Part shown: one piece after another, positions 1 through 6,971 of the stretch
Numbering within the stretch: position 1 is the stretch's first letter
How the letters are laid out: every line of letters begins with the position of its first letter
From: Darwinibacter acetoxidans_A
GTDB taxonomy: Bacteria; Bacillota; Limnochordia; Darwinibacteriales; Darwinibacteriaceae
Reading direction: 5' to 3'
DNA: 10,334 bases
Assembly: GCA_041936745.1 (NCBI GenBank)
Contig: JBHGWS010000010.1
Coordinates: forward strand, 1 to 10,334
The notes under the pieces: generated by a model
Database searches by the model: none
Told to the model about the DNA's origin: nothing
Seen by the model: the letters and a program-made list of their open reading frames with translations, nothing else
Made by a program: the position numbers and the translations under genes

Positions 1-1
1 A

Positions 2-1174
2 GAAAATGTCGACTTTATGCTAATCAGTGGTGATTTATATGACCGCGAAGCGAGATCCGTAAAAGCAGAACAATTTTTCAGCCAACAATGCCTACGTTTG
101 GCGGAATCGGGTATTGATGTCTATGTAATCGCGGGAAATCACGATCCGCTGCGGGAAGGGGCGGGATTATTTGCTACCCCTCCGAATGTAAAGGCCTTCG
201 CCGGCGTCCAACCGCAGATCTATAAAGCCTTTAATCGAAATGAGAAAACAGTTGCTAATATCATCGGGCAGTCTTACGAAAGGCGTTGGCTGAACGAAAA
301 AATCCACAAAAACTATCATTTGGAAAAAAGGGATTTATGGAACATAGCTCTCTTACACACCCAATTAGAATCCGGCACTTCCAACTACATCCCCTGTTCT
401 TTAAGTGAACTAAAAGAAAATAAGGATATTCATTATTGGGCCTTAGGTCACATCCATCAACACCAAATACTAAGTGAAGAGGCGTATCCCTTAATAGCCT
501 ATCCGGGAATCCCCCAGGGCAGAAACTTCGGGGAACAAGGCCGCGGGGGCTGCCTTTTGGTAGAGTTGGACAGGCTGCAGGGAAGTTCCATCACCTTTTT
601 ACCCACCGCTTCCGTTATTTACAAAAGGCAGGAAATCTTGATCGACGAAGAACCAATCCCCGAAACTCTGGAGGAACTGGAAGATAAAATAAACGAGGCG
701 GCACAAGGGATTTTAGCAAAAAAAGAAAATGACCGATATCCTATCGAAGGCTATGTCTTGGAATGGATCATCAAAGGCAGGGGCCCTCTTCATGCTGGGC
801 TTAGGGAGCAGCAGCAGGAAGCAACGGAAGTCCTTACGGAAAATTTAAGGCAACGCTTTGGGGGCCAGAGCCCTTTTTTGTGGACCAACGCAGTCAGCTT
901 CCGGACGAAAAGCACTTTGGACTATGAAAAACTTTTGGCGGACAATCAAGTGCTGCCTCAGTTGGAACGGGTCATTGCCAGCTGCCTTGCGGATGAAAAA
1001 ATGCAGCGCCGCTTAAAAGAAGAACTGGGTTTTATCTGGCGCGGGAAAAAAGAACCGGAAGATCGGGACGAAAAAGACGACTTCCGCTTTCATCTTGCCG
1101 AAGATGGATTAGAAGATCTTTTAGGGCAGGCGAAGGAAATGATCCTGGAAAAATTAGCTGAGGGGAGGGAGTAA
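2..1174 (+). CDS. yhaO: YhaO/SbcD-like DNA repair metallophosphoesterase, 5' end missing
   Basis: Calcineurin-like metallophosphoesterase, the nuclease partner of an SMC-type ATPase, expected to trim DNA ends in the cytoplasm. The frame is open to the left edge (codons from base 2 read E-N-V-D-F before the Met at 17), so that Met is internal. The first metal motif (DxH) and perhaps 50 N-terminal residues lie outside the window. Numbering from the Met at 17, visible metal motifs are GDLYD (5-9), GNHD (40-43), the His of LLHTQ (114) and GHIH (144-147). These match the Mre11/SbcD family in order and spacing. The C-terminal half is a poorly conserved, charged cap-like region ending in a Glu/Lys-rich stretch. 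The stop is 2 nt before the proposed start of the ATPase, as in the Bacillus yhaO-yhaN pair, so the two are probably translationally coupled. The assignment to the YhaO branch rather than canonical SbcD rests mainly on the partner gene. Confidence 0.9.
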   Translation, partial: ENVDFMLISGDLYDREARSVKAEQFFSQQCLRLAESGIDVYVIAGNHDPLREGAGLFATPPNVKAFAGVQPQIYKAFNRNEKTVANIIGQSYERRWLNEKIHKNYHLEKRDLWNIALLHTQLESGTSNYIPCSLSELKENKDIHYWALGHIHQHQILSEEAYPLIAYPGIPQGRNFGEQGRGGCLLVELDRLQGSSITFLPTASVIYKRQEILIDEEPIPETLEELEDKINEAAQGILAKKENDRYPIEGYVLEWIIKGRGPLHAGLREQQQEATEVLTENLRQRFGGQSPFLWTNAVSFRTKSTLDYEKLLADNQVLPQLERVIASCLADEKMQRRLKEELGFIWRGKKEPEDRDEKDDFRFHLAEDGLEDLLGQAKEMILEKLAEGRE

Positions 1175-1179
1175 CCATC
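1161..1179 (+). promoter_or_regulatory. Ribosome binding site and putative ATC start of the yhaN-like gene
   Basis: A purine-rich SD (GGAGG at 1164-1168) lies at the end of the yhaO-like gene. Eight nt after it is ATC at 1177, exactly where homologues begin with Met-Lys-Ile. Between the in-frame stop at 1159 and base 1231 there is no ATG, GTG, TTG or CTG in this frame. The SD therefore either serves a rare ATC initiation codon or the true ATG has been changed by mutation or sequencing error. Confidence 0.55.
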
Positions 1180-4011
1180 AAAATCAAACGCCTTTATATC
1201 GGGGATTTTGGCATTTTAAGAAACCAAACCTTGGAAAATCTGCATCCGGGCCTGGTTGTGATTGGCGGCTTAAACAGGGCGGGTAAAACCACTTTGATGC
1301 ATGTCTTAAGGTATTTGGCCTACGGCTTTCCCAAAGGGGCGAAACTTCCCCCGCCAAACAACAGATACGAAGTAGAAGCGGATTTAGAGGCGGGGAATGT
1401 TCTTTATAACTTGGGGCTGAGTGGTTTTGGCAAACCTGTTTTGCAGACGACGGCCGCAGAAGGTGAACCAGAAAACATAGAAAACTTATACGAACTCGAT
1501 GGCTTTACTTACAGGCAGCTTTTTACCATCTCTTTAGATGAGTTAAGCGCCGTGCAAAATCTAACCGAAGAAAGCCAGCGCAGATTGCGGTCTGTCTTAT
1601 TAGGCGCGGGCTTACGGGACGTCCTAACCCTGCCCCAATTGGCTGAGACATTTTACAATGCGGCAGACAAGATCGGGGGGAAAAAAGGCTCATCCGGCGT
1701 TAGAATGTTTAAGCCTTATTACAATAACATTAAGGCAGGCCAAAAGCTGAAACGGGCAGGTCTTGCCCAGGCGCAAAAATACAGTGAAAAACAAGCTGAA
1801 CTGGAGCTAACAGAAAAGGAAATTACTGAGCTCTCTCAAGTGCTGCAAGATTTAGATGCGAAGATACTCCGCTTAGACGTAATTAAAAACAATTTTGAAA
1901 ACTACAGCAAGTTGAAAGAATGGGAGGAAGAACTGGAGCACAAGAAAGGTTGGCACTGGGCCGGCGGGCCGGGGGAATATGAACTAAAGTCGCTGGCAGG
2001 CTTACAGGACGAATATTTAACCTTAAAACAAAACCTGCGGGAAAAAGAAAGTGAATTCGGCTTGGAGCCGCAAACCAAAGAACTTCTTCTGCAGGAAAAA
2101 GACAAGCTGGCCTTGCTGCACGGCGGGATTTCGGGAATCGAAGAGCGGCTGCGGCTTTTAAAGAATATGAAGGACGATTTGACGCAGAAAGAGGAAAATC
2201 TGCGGGCAAGGATCAAAGAAGCCAATTCAGACTGGAATCTGGAACAAGCGGCTGAAATTCTTGCAATTAAAACGGATCAAGCGGAACAGAACAGATTGGC
2301 ACAATTGGTGCAGGAAAAAAGCAAATTGGTAGAAAACAAGGGAACGGAAAAAGAGGCTTTACAAAAACTTGCCGGCGAAGAAGATGTCTTAAAGCGAAAT
2401 GTGGCTGACTTGCAAAAAAGTGCACCACAGGCTAAATTTAAAGGTTTCTTCTATTCTTCCCTCGCCTTTTTGTTTTTAGGCCTTGCTCTTTCCTTCATCA
2501 ACTTGCGTTGGGGCATCTGGCTTACGGCAGGTGGTTTAATCTTAGCAGGCGGCTACTTAATAACGAGCCTGCTGCAGCCCCGCAGTATTCTAGATGCGCA
2601 GCGCAGGCAGGAAGAAAGGCTTCTTGCCGTGCAGGCTGAGATTGTAACCGTGCAAAACAGGCTGAAAGAACTTGATGTTAAGCTTTTGGAAACAGAAGGC
2701 CATCTGGATCGTTTCAGAAATGCCTTCGGTTTGCCGTTAGACGTCCAAGCGAGCTTTCTGCCAAATCACCTGACTCGCCTGAGAGATTTACAAGATCGAA
2801 TCGCTGACCGAGGCCGGTTAATAGATAAACTGCAGAAGGATAAAGATTATCTTGAAAAACAGTTTCTGGCTTACGGGGATTTTTTGCTGCAGTTTACCAG
2901 CCTGCCCGATTTAAGCAAACAGGACTTGTGGGAAAAATGGCGGGTAATAAAAACTGAGTTTGAGAAATGGCAGAGGAAGGCCGCCAAAGCCGGCGAACTT
3001 CACGCTTTGGAGAATAAATTAGAGGATAAACTGGGCGGCATTTTTCGCATTATGGGCCGAGATGATAAACTGAAGATTGAGGACGAAAGCGAAATTTCCC
3101 ATACGGTGGCGGATTTTCTTAAACGGGGCCGACGAGCACTCGAATTTTTAGCGACTGAGGGCAAGGCGGCAGATTTAAGCCGTTCCCTGCGCAGCTCTTT
3201 AGCCGCCGATGCCGTTAAAGAAGCCTTTTTAGGGATTGAAAACGAAGAAGATGTCTTAGAAAAGTTTAAAAAAGAATGCGGGGCTTACGGAACGCAAAAT
3301 CAGGTAGAACAAGCCTACCGGCAAGCTTTTGCCGAGCGGCAGCAAATAAAAGGGCGGCTGGAAACAAAAAAAGAAATGAAGCGCCGGCTTGAGGCCGACT
3401 TGGAGCAGCTTTCTTCGCCGGAAGATCTACAGCGCGGCCAGCAGTTAATCAACCACAACAGAGAGCAGTTGAAAACCTTGGCGAAGGAGTATGCCCTGAT
3501 GATGAGCGCGGCCTTTTTGTTAAGGGAGGCGGAGAAGACTTTACTTGGGGAAATGAAAGACAGTATTATGGCCGGCGCGGGGCAAATCTTCAAGCGGATG
3601 ACTAAAGGCTTTTATGAAGGGATACTGCCGGCGGAATCCCTTTTAACCGGTGACTTTACCGCGGTTTTAAAAGGCGGTGCAAACTCGCAGGCTGTGGATA
3701 TGTTAAGCCGGGGTACTCAAGAGCAGCTCTATCTGGCTGTTAGGCTCAGCCGTATTTTAGAAATAAAGCCGCATTTACCGATCATTATCGACGATTCCTT
3801 TGCTAACTTTGACAGCCATCATCTGGATCAATCCATTCATCTTTTAGCTGAGATTGCCAAAACACATCAAATCTTTATTTTAACTTGCCACAGCCGCCTT
3901 TTGGCAAACATAGAGCGGCTGGGCAGCGAGGTGCAGTACTGGAAATTAGATGAGGGGCGGTTTAAGGCCAGCAGTTTTAAGGAGCTGAAAAATCATCTGA
4001 GCCTGCCTTAG
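1177..4011 (+). CDS. yhaN: YhaN/SbcE-like SMC-type AAA ATPase with membrane segments
   Basis: Large coiled-coil ATPase of the Rad50/SbcC/SMC group, closest to Bacillus YhaN (SbcE), which is implicated in double-strand-break repair and competence. Numbering from ATC 1177 gives 944 residues, close to the usual family length. The N-terminal ABC half has Walker A around 31-38 (GLNRAGKT). Long heptad-rich coiled coils follow, interrupted by two hydrophobic segments at about 423-443 and 444-467, so it is probably membrane associated as YhaN is. The C-terminal half has the signature SRGTQEQ (844-850), Walker B with Asp872-Asp873, and the switch His905 in LTCHS. The family Walker A usually has Asn-Glu-Ala; here the Glu is Arg. 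Starting at the first conventional codon (TTG 1231) would remove the first beta strand (IKIKRLYIGDFG), which is clearly conserved protein sequence. It follows the nuclease gene by 2 nt and probably acts with it. Confidence 0.9.
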   Translation: MKIKRLYIGDFGILRNQTLENLHPGLVVIGGLNRAGKTTLMHVLRYLAYGFPKGAKLPPPNNRYEVEADLEAGNVLYNLGLSGFGKPVLQTTAAEGEPENIENLYELDGFTYRQLFTISLDELSAVQNLTEESQRRLRSVLLGAGLRDVLTLPQLAETFYNAADKIGGKKGSSGVRMFKPYYNNIKAGQKLKRAGLAQAQKYSEKQAELELTEKEITELSQVLQDLDAKILRLDVIKNNFENYSKLKEWEEELEHKKGWHWAGGPGEYELKSLAGLQDEYLTLKQNLREKESEFGLEPQTKELLLQEKDKLALLHGGISGIEERLRLLKNMKDDLTQKEENLRARIKEANSDWNLEQAAEILAIKTDQAEQNRLAQLVQEKSKLVENKGTEKEALQKLAGEEDVLKRNVADLQKSAPQAKFKGFFYSSLAFLFLGLALSFINLRWGIWLTAGGLILAGGYLITSLLQPRSILDAQRRQEERLLAVQAEIVTVQNRLKELDVKLLETEGHLDRFRNAFGLPLDVQASFLPNHLTRLRDLQDRIADRGRLIDKLQKDKDYLEKQFLAYGDFLLQFTSLPDLSKQDLWEKWRVIKTEFEKWQRKAAKAGELHALENKLEDKLGGIFRIMGRDDKLKIEDESEISHTVADFLKRGRRALEFLATEGKAADLSRSLRSSLAADAVKEAFLGIENEEDVLEKFKKECGAYGTQNQVEQAYRQAFAERQQIKGRLETKKEMKRRLEADLEQLSSPEDLQRGQQLINHNREQLKTLAKEYALMMSAAFLLREAEKTLLGEMKDSIMAGAGQIFKRMTKGFYEGILPAESLLTGDFTAVLKGGANSQAVDMLSRGTQEQLYLAVRLSRILEIKPHLPIIIDDSFANFDSHHLDQSIHLLAEIAKTHQIFILTCHSRLLANIERLGSEVQYWKLDEGRFKASSFKELKNHLSLP

Positions 4012-4022
4012 TTCGGAAATAA

Positions 4023-4051
4023 TTGGCTTTTGGCCCGGAGCACGTTATAAT
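4023..4051 (+). promoter_or_regulatory. Sigma-A-type promoter for the EamA transporter gene
   Basis: TTGGCT (4023-4028), a 17-nt spacer and a perfect TATAAT (4046-4051) lie in the 84-nt gap after the ATPase stop. Transcription would start near 4058, leaving a leader of about 38 nt before the transporter ATG. This makes the transporter independently expressed from the repair genes, although read-through is possible because I see no terminator between them. Confidence 0.65.
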
Positions 4052-4095
4052 TAAAGGAGTACTTAAAATATATTACGGCAAAGGAAACAGTAACT

Positions 4096-5001
4096 ATGAA
4101 CACTATTTTGCAGTCACATCTAGGGGAATTGGCGGCATTGGGTACAGCTGTCTGCTGGACCCTTAATGCCATCGCTTTTGAGTCCGCGGGCAAACGCGTA
4201 GGTTCTCTTTCGGTCAATTACATCAGGCTTTTAATTGCTTTCATACTTTTGAGCATTACTTCATTTTTTGCCCGGGGCTTGCTCCTGCCGGTCGATGCCA
4301 CGGGGCACGCTTGGTTTTGGCTTTCTATTTCCGGCTTAACCGGTTTTGTCTTAGGGGATATATTTCTCTTTGAGGCATTTGTGCAGATCGGCTCCAGGAT
4401 ATCGCTTTTGATCATGTCTGCGGCGCCGCCCATTGCGGCTTTGGCGGGTTTTTTGATTATGGGTGAAAGGCTTGCCCCCTTAAATCTTTTGGGCATGTTT
4501 TTAACGATGATCGGTATCAGCCTGGTTATACTCAGCAGAAGCCCGGGTGAAACAAAGATGAAATTAAACCGGCCCGTTAAAGGGCTGATCTTTGCTTCTT
4601 TAGGTGCTTTAGGCCAGGCTTTCGGTTTGATTTTCAGCAAACTGGGCATGGGTTCCTACAACCCCCTGGCAGCTGTGCAGATTCGCCAGATTGCTGCGGT
4701 GATTGCGTTTACGGTTATGCTTTCAACCAGGGGAAAATGGCCGGAAATAAGAGCGGCTTTTAAACACAAACGAGCGCTGGGTGCCATTGCAATTGGGGCG
4801 GTGCTGGGCCCTTTTATAGGTGTAACACTATCTTTAGTTGCCCTGCAGCACACGGCCGCCGGTATAGTCTCGTCTTTAACGTCCATCTCGCCGGTTTTGA
4901 TTATCCCACTTTCCATCGGGATATTTAAAGAAAGGGTGCAGCCCAGGGAAATCTTGGGTGCTTTTGTCTCTATTTTGGGAGTTGTCTTATTATTCATCTA
5001 A
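4096..5001 (+). CDS. EamA-family (DMT superfamily) transporter
   Basis: Integral membrane permease of the drug/metabolite transporter superfamily, 301 residues, the usual size for a two-domain EamA protein. About ten hydrophobic helices can be drawn, at roughly 9-29, 38-58, 71-93, 98-121, 129-147, 160-182, 190-209, 226-249, 253-276 and 284-301. They form two EamA repeats, about 10-147 and 160-301. Family hallmarks are the GER turn after helix 4 (123-125) and the matching KER before the last helix (278-280), each followed by a Gly-rich helix. Substrate cannot be told from sequence; relatives export amino acids, metabolites or drugs. ATG 4096 was chosen because AAAGGA at 4080-4085 is suitably placed and no alternative start lies upstream. 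It has its own promoter and converges with the LysM gene. Confidence 0.88.
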   Translation: MNTILQSHLGELAALGTAVCWTLNAIAFESAGKRVGSLSVNYIRLLIAFILLSITSFFARGLLLPVDATGHAWFWLSISGLTGFVLGDIFLFEAFVQIGSRISLLIMSAAPPIAALAGFLIMGERLAPLNLLGMFLTMIGISLVILSRSPGETKMKLNRPVKGLIFASLGALGQAFGLIFSKLGMGSYNPLAAVQIRQIAAVIAFTVMLSTRGKWPEIRAAFKHKRALGAIAIGAVLGPFIGVTLSLVALQHTAAGIVSSLTSISPVLIIPLSIGIFKERVQPREILGAFVSILGVVLLFI

Positions 5002-5010
5002 GTAAGGTTT

Positions 5011-5514
5011 TTACTGAGTGGTAATTTTCTTTATGGGGAGGACGATGCGGGCACCGGAATTAAGCTTTTTCGGATCCCGGATATTATTGATCTCTAAAAT
5101 TTCCCCAATTAATTCTTTTGAGGGTGAATCAATAAAGCGTGAAACAAGAGTCCAAATATTGTCCCCGGGGAGCAGGCGCAGAGAGATTGTTGCCTGTTCT
5201 TTTTCTTTCTCCTCTTCTTTTACTTCCGCTTCTTCAGAGTTGGTGACATTTGCTTTCCCTGCCTCCAGTTCGGAGATTAACTCCAATATTGCTTTCTCCT
5301 TTGCCAAAATATTCTTTTGAACTGCGTTAAGGCGGGCTAGTTCGCCGCTGACAGCCGCCAGGCTTTTTTCCCAAAGTATATCCGCCTGCAAAACCTCCGG
5401 TTCCGCCGGTTGTAAGAAAAGGTAGGTGAAATACCCACCTACAGCTAGAGAGATGAAAACAGTTATGAGCAGTAAAAAACCAAATCGCATAAATATTTCT
5501 GCATTATCGCGCAT
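5011..5514 (-). CDS. Membrane-anchored LysM domain protein
   Basis: A 167-residue protein with a short N-terminal tail, one hydrophobic helix (about 11-34), a predicted coiled coil (about 46-85), a Glu/Lys-rich linker (93-107) and a C-terminal LysM domain (about 109-162, with PGDNIW near its start and GARIVLP at its end). LysM modules bind N-acetylglucosamine-containing glycans, so the likely picture is a single-pass protein with the LysM outside, touching peptidoglycan or a spore coat or cortex. The helix lacks a lipobox or clear signal-peptidase site, so it is more likely an anchor than a cleaved signal. The ATG at 5512-5514 has AAGGGG 7 nt upstream; a second Met at residue 9 is less well served. 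The gene stands alone on this strand. The specific role is unknown. Confidence 0.85.
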   Translation of the reverse strand: MRDNAEIFMRFGFLLLITVFISLAVGGYFTYLFLQPAEPEVLQADILWEKSLAAVSGELARLNAVQKNILAKEKAILELISELEAGKANVTNSEEAEVKEEEKEKEQATISLRLLPGDNIWTLVSRFIDSPSKELIGEILEINNIRDPKKLNSGARIVLPIKKITTQ

Positions 5515-5580
5515 AATGTTTCCCCTTCCGTGGATTTGTCCGGGATAATCTAGCTTTTAGTCTAAATATTCCTGAAAAAA

Positions 5581-5609
5581 AGTATAAATCCTGCCACACG
5601 TCATTTTAA
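5581..5609 (-). promoter_or_regulatory. Possible promoter of the LysM gene
   Basis: On the minus strand, TTAAAA (5609-5604), a 17-nt spacer and TATACT (5586-5581) resemble a sigma-A promoter about 70 nt upstream of the LysM start. The -35 is weak. The upstream operon ends in a terminator at 5662-5697, so a separate promoter is expected in this gap. Confidence 0.35.
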
Positions 5610-5656
5610 TTGTGATCCGATCGGCCTCACCTATTGTTTGTTAAAGGGCGGTGGAG

Positions 5657-5697
5657 ACAGAAAAACTCCCCCGCCAAATTCGCGGCAGGGGAGTTTT
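5657..5697 (-). terminator. Rho-independent terminator of the cDPGS-like/amidinotransferase/rocD operon
   Basis: An inverted repeat: AAAACTCCCC at 5662-5671 pairs perfectly with GGGGAGTTTT at 5688-5697. The stem extends by one mismatch and three G-C pairs (5673-5675 with 5684-5686) around an 8-nt loop. Read on the minus strand, it starts 13 nt after the rocD stop and runs into five T residues, the usual intrinsic terminator layout. Confidence 0.85.
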
Positions 5698-5710
5698 AGG
5701 CCGTTAAAAC

Positions 5711-6910
5711 TTATTTGATTACTGAAGCAATGTGTTCCAGGGCCCAGTCGATCTCTGATTTTTTAATGGTCAAAGGTGGGGCGAACCTGATAGTTTGTTG
5801 ATGAGTTTCTTTGCAGAGGATCCCAAGTTCCATCAGCTTTTCGCAGTAAGGCCGGGCAGTACCGTATTCTTCCTTGATTTCCAGCCCGATCAAAAGGCCC
5901 AAGCCCCGAATTTCTTTAACGCGGGGGCTTGCGATTTTCTCCAATTCCCGCTTGAAATATTCGCCTAATTCCGCAGATTTTTCACTCAGCTGTTCCGACT
6001 CCAATACCTCTAAAGCTACTTCGCCGACTGCCGCGGCGAGCGGGTTGCCGCCGAAGGTGGAACCGTGATCGCCGGGGGTAAAGACTTCCATAATGTCGTT
6101 GTCCGCAAGAATGGCGGAAACGGGGTAGACGCCTCCCCCCAAAGCCTTACCCAAAATGAGGATATCCGGCTTGGCATCTTCATGTTCGTAGGCGAAAAGT
6201 TTACCTGTCCTGCCCAAGCCGGTCTGGATTTCATCCAGCAGCAACAGGACGTTGGCTTCCGCAGTTATTTTCCTAACCGCCGCTAAATACCCGCGGGGTG
6301 GGACTAAAACGCCCCCTTCGCCTTGAATCGGTTCTAAGAGAAAGGCCACTGTGTTTTCCGTAATGGCTTCTTTCAGGGCCTCCGCGTCCCCGTAAGGTAT
6401 AATCTTAAATCCCGGTGTAAAGGGCCCGTAACCGTAGCGGTACTGTTCTTCCGAGGAAAAGCTGACGACTGTTACCGTACGCCCGTGGAAGTTGTTTTCA
6501 CAGACGATGATTTCTGCTTTGTCCTCCGGTACACCTTTCTTCAAAAGGCCCCATTTTCTTGCGGCTTTGATCGCCGTCTCCACCGCCTCCGTACCAGTGT
6601 TCATGGGCAGGGCTTTTTCGTAAGCCGCTGTTTCACACAGTTTTTTTAAGAAAGAACCCATGTTTTCGTTATGGAAAGCCCGGGAAGTCAGTGTCACCTT
6701 GCCGGCCTGTTCAATCAAAGCGCCGATAAGTTTAGGGTGCCTGTGGCCGTGGCTCATGGCTGAATAGGCAGACAGCATATCCAGATATTTATTGCCTTCC
6801 ACATCATAAACCCAAACGCCGTCTCCCTTTTTGATGACAACGGGCAGGGGCAGATAGTTATTGGCGCTGAATTCTTCCGTTACTTTGATTATTTCCTCAG
6901 TCAGGGACAA
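5711..6910 (-). CDS. rocD: Ornithine aminotransferase (ornithine--oxo-acid transaminase)
   Basis: PLP-dependent class III aminotransferase, 399 residues, essentially the length of Bacillus RocD (about 400). It transfers the delta-amino group of ornithine to 2-oxoglutarate, giving glutamate semialdehyde/pyrroline-5-carboxylate and glutamate. Seen directly: NTGTEAVETA (104-113) for cofactor phosphate binding, NNFHGRT (139-145), EPIQGEGG (193-200), LLLDEIQTGLGRTG (223-236) with the PLP-ring Asp226, and Lys255 in LGKALGGG as the Schiff-base lysine. All catalytic landmarks are intact. The start is TTG at 6908-6910 with TAGGAG 9 nt upstream; no better codon is near. It is the last gene of the operon and follows the amidinotransferase-fold gene by 61 nt, so ornithine made by that enzyme would be its natural substrate. 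Acetylornithine aminotransferase (ArgD) is the main alternative, but overall similarity and the lack of arg biosynthesis neighbours favour RocD. Confidence 0.9.
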   Translation of the reverse strand: MSLTEEIIKVTEEFSANNYLPLPVVIKKGDGVWVYDVEGNKYLDMLSAYSAMSHGHRHPKLIGALIEQAGKVTLTSRAFHNENMGSFLKKLCETAAYEKALPMNTGTEAVETAIKAARKWGLLKKGVPEDKAEIIVCENNFHGRTVTVVSFSSEEQYRYGYGPFTPGFKIIPYGDAEALKEAITENTVAFLLEPIQGEGGVLVPPRGYLAAVRKITAEANVLLLLDEIQTGLGRTGKLFAYEHEDAKPDILILGKALGGGVYPVSAILADNDIMEVFTPGDHGSTFGGNPLAAAVGEVALEVLESEQLSEKSAELGEYFKRELEKIASPRVKEIRGLGLLIGLEIKEEYGTARPYCEKLMELGILCKETHQQTIRFAPPLTIKKSEIDWALEHIASVIK

Positions 6911-6971
6911 TTAAATCAACTCCTATCTCTTTGTTTTTAAAGGCCAAAGGGCCGCTTTCGCCTTGTACCGT

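Noticed and set aside
1883..3593. Reading frames antisense to the YhaN-like gene
   Set aside because: They are shadows of a strongly supported coding frame, lack ribosome sites and have low-complexity Ser/Phe/Cys-rich products.
1231..4011. TTG at 1231 as the real start of the YhaN-like protein
   Set aside because: It would delete the conserved first beta strand of the ATPase head, and it has no SD at a proper distance, whereas an SD is well placed for 1177.
4218..4997. Long antisense frames under the EamA transporter
   Set aside because: They mirror hydrophobic codons of the real gene and have no initiation signals or recognisable domain.
5557..5604. A 15-codon minus-strand reading frame between the terminator and the LysM gene
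   Set aside because: No SD precedes it and it overlaps the likely promoter; more likely chance.
6911..6971. GGCC/GGCC hairpin followed by T/A-rich sequence between the amidinotransferase-fold gene and rocD, as an internal terminator
   Set aside because: The stem is only 4-5 bp and the T run is broken; at most a weak attenuator, so the operon is read as continuous.
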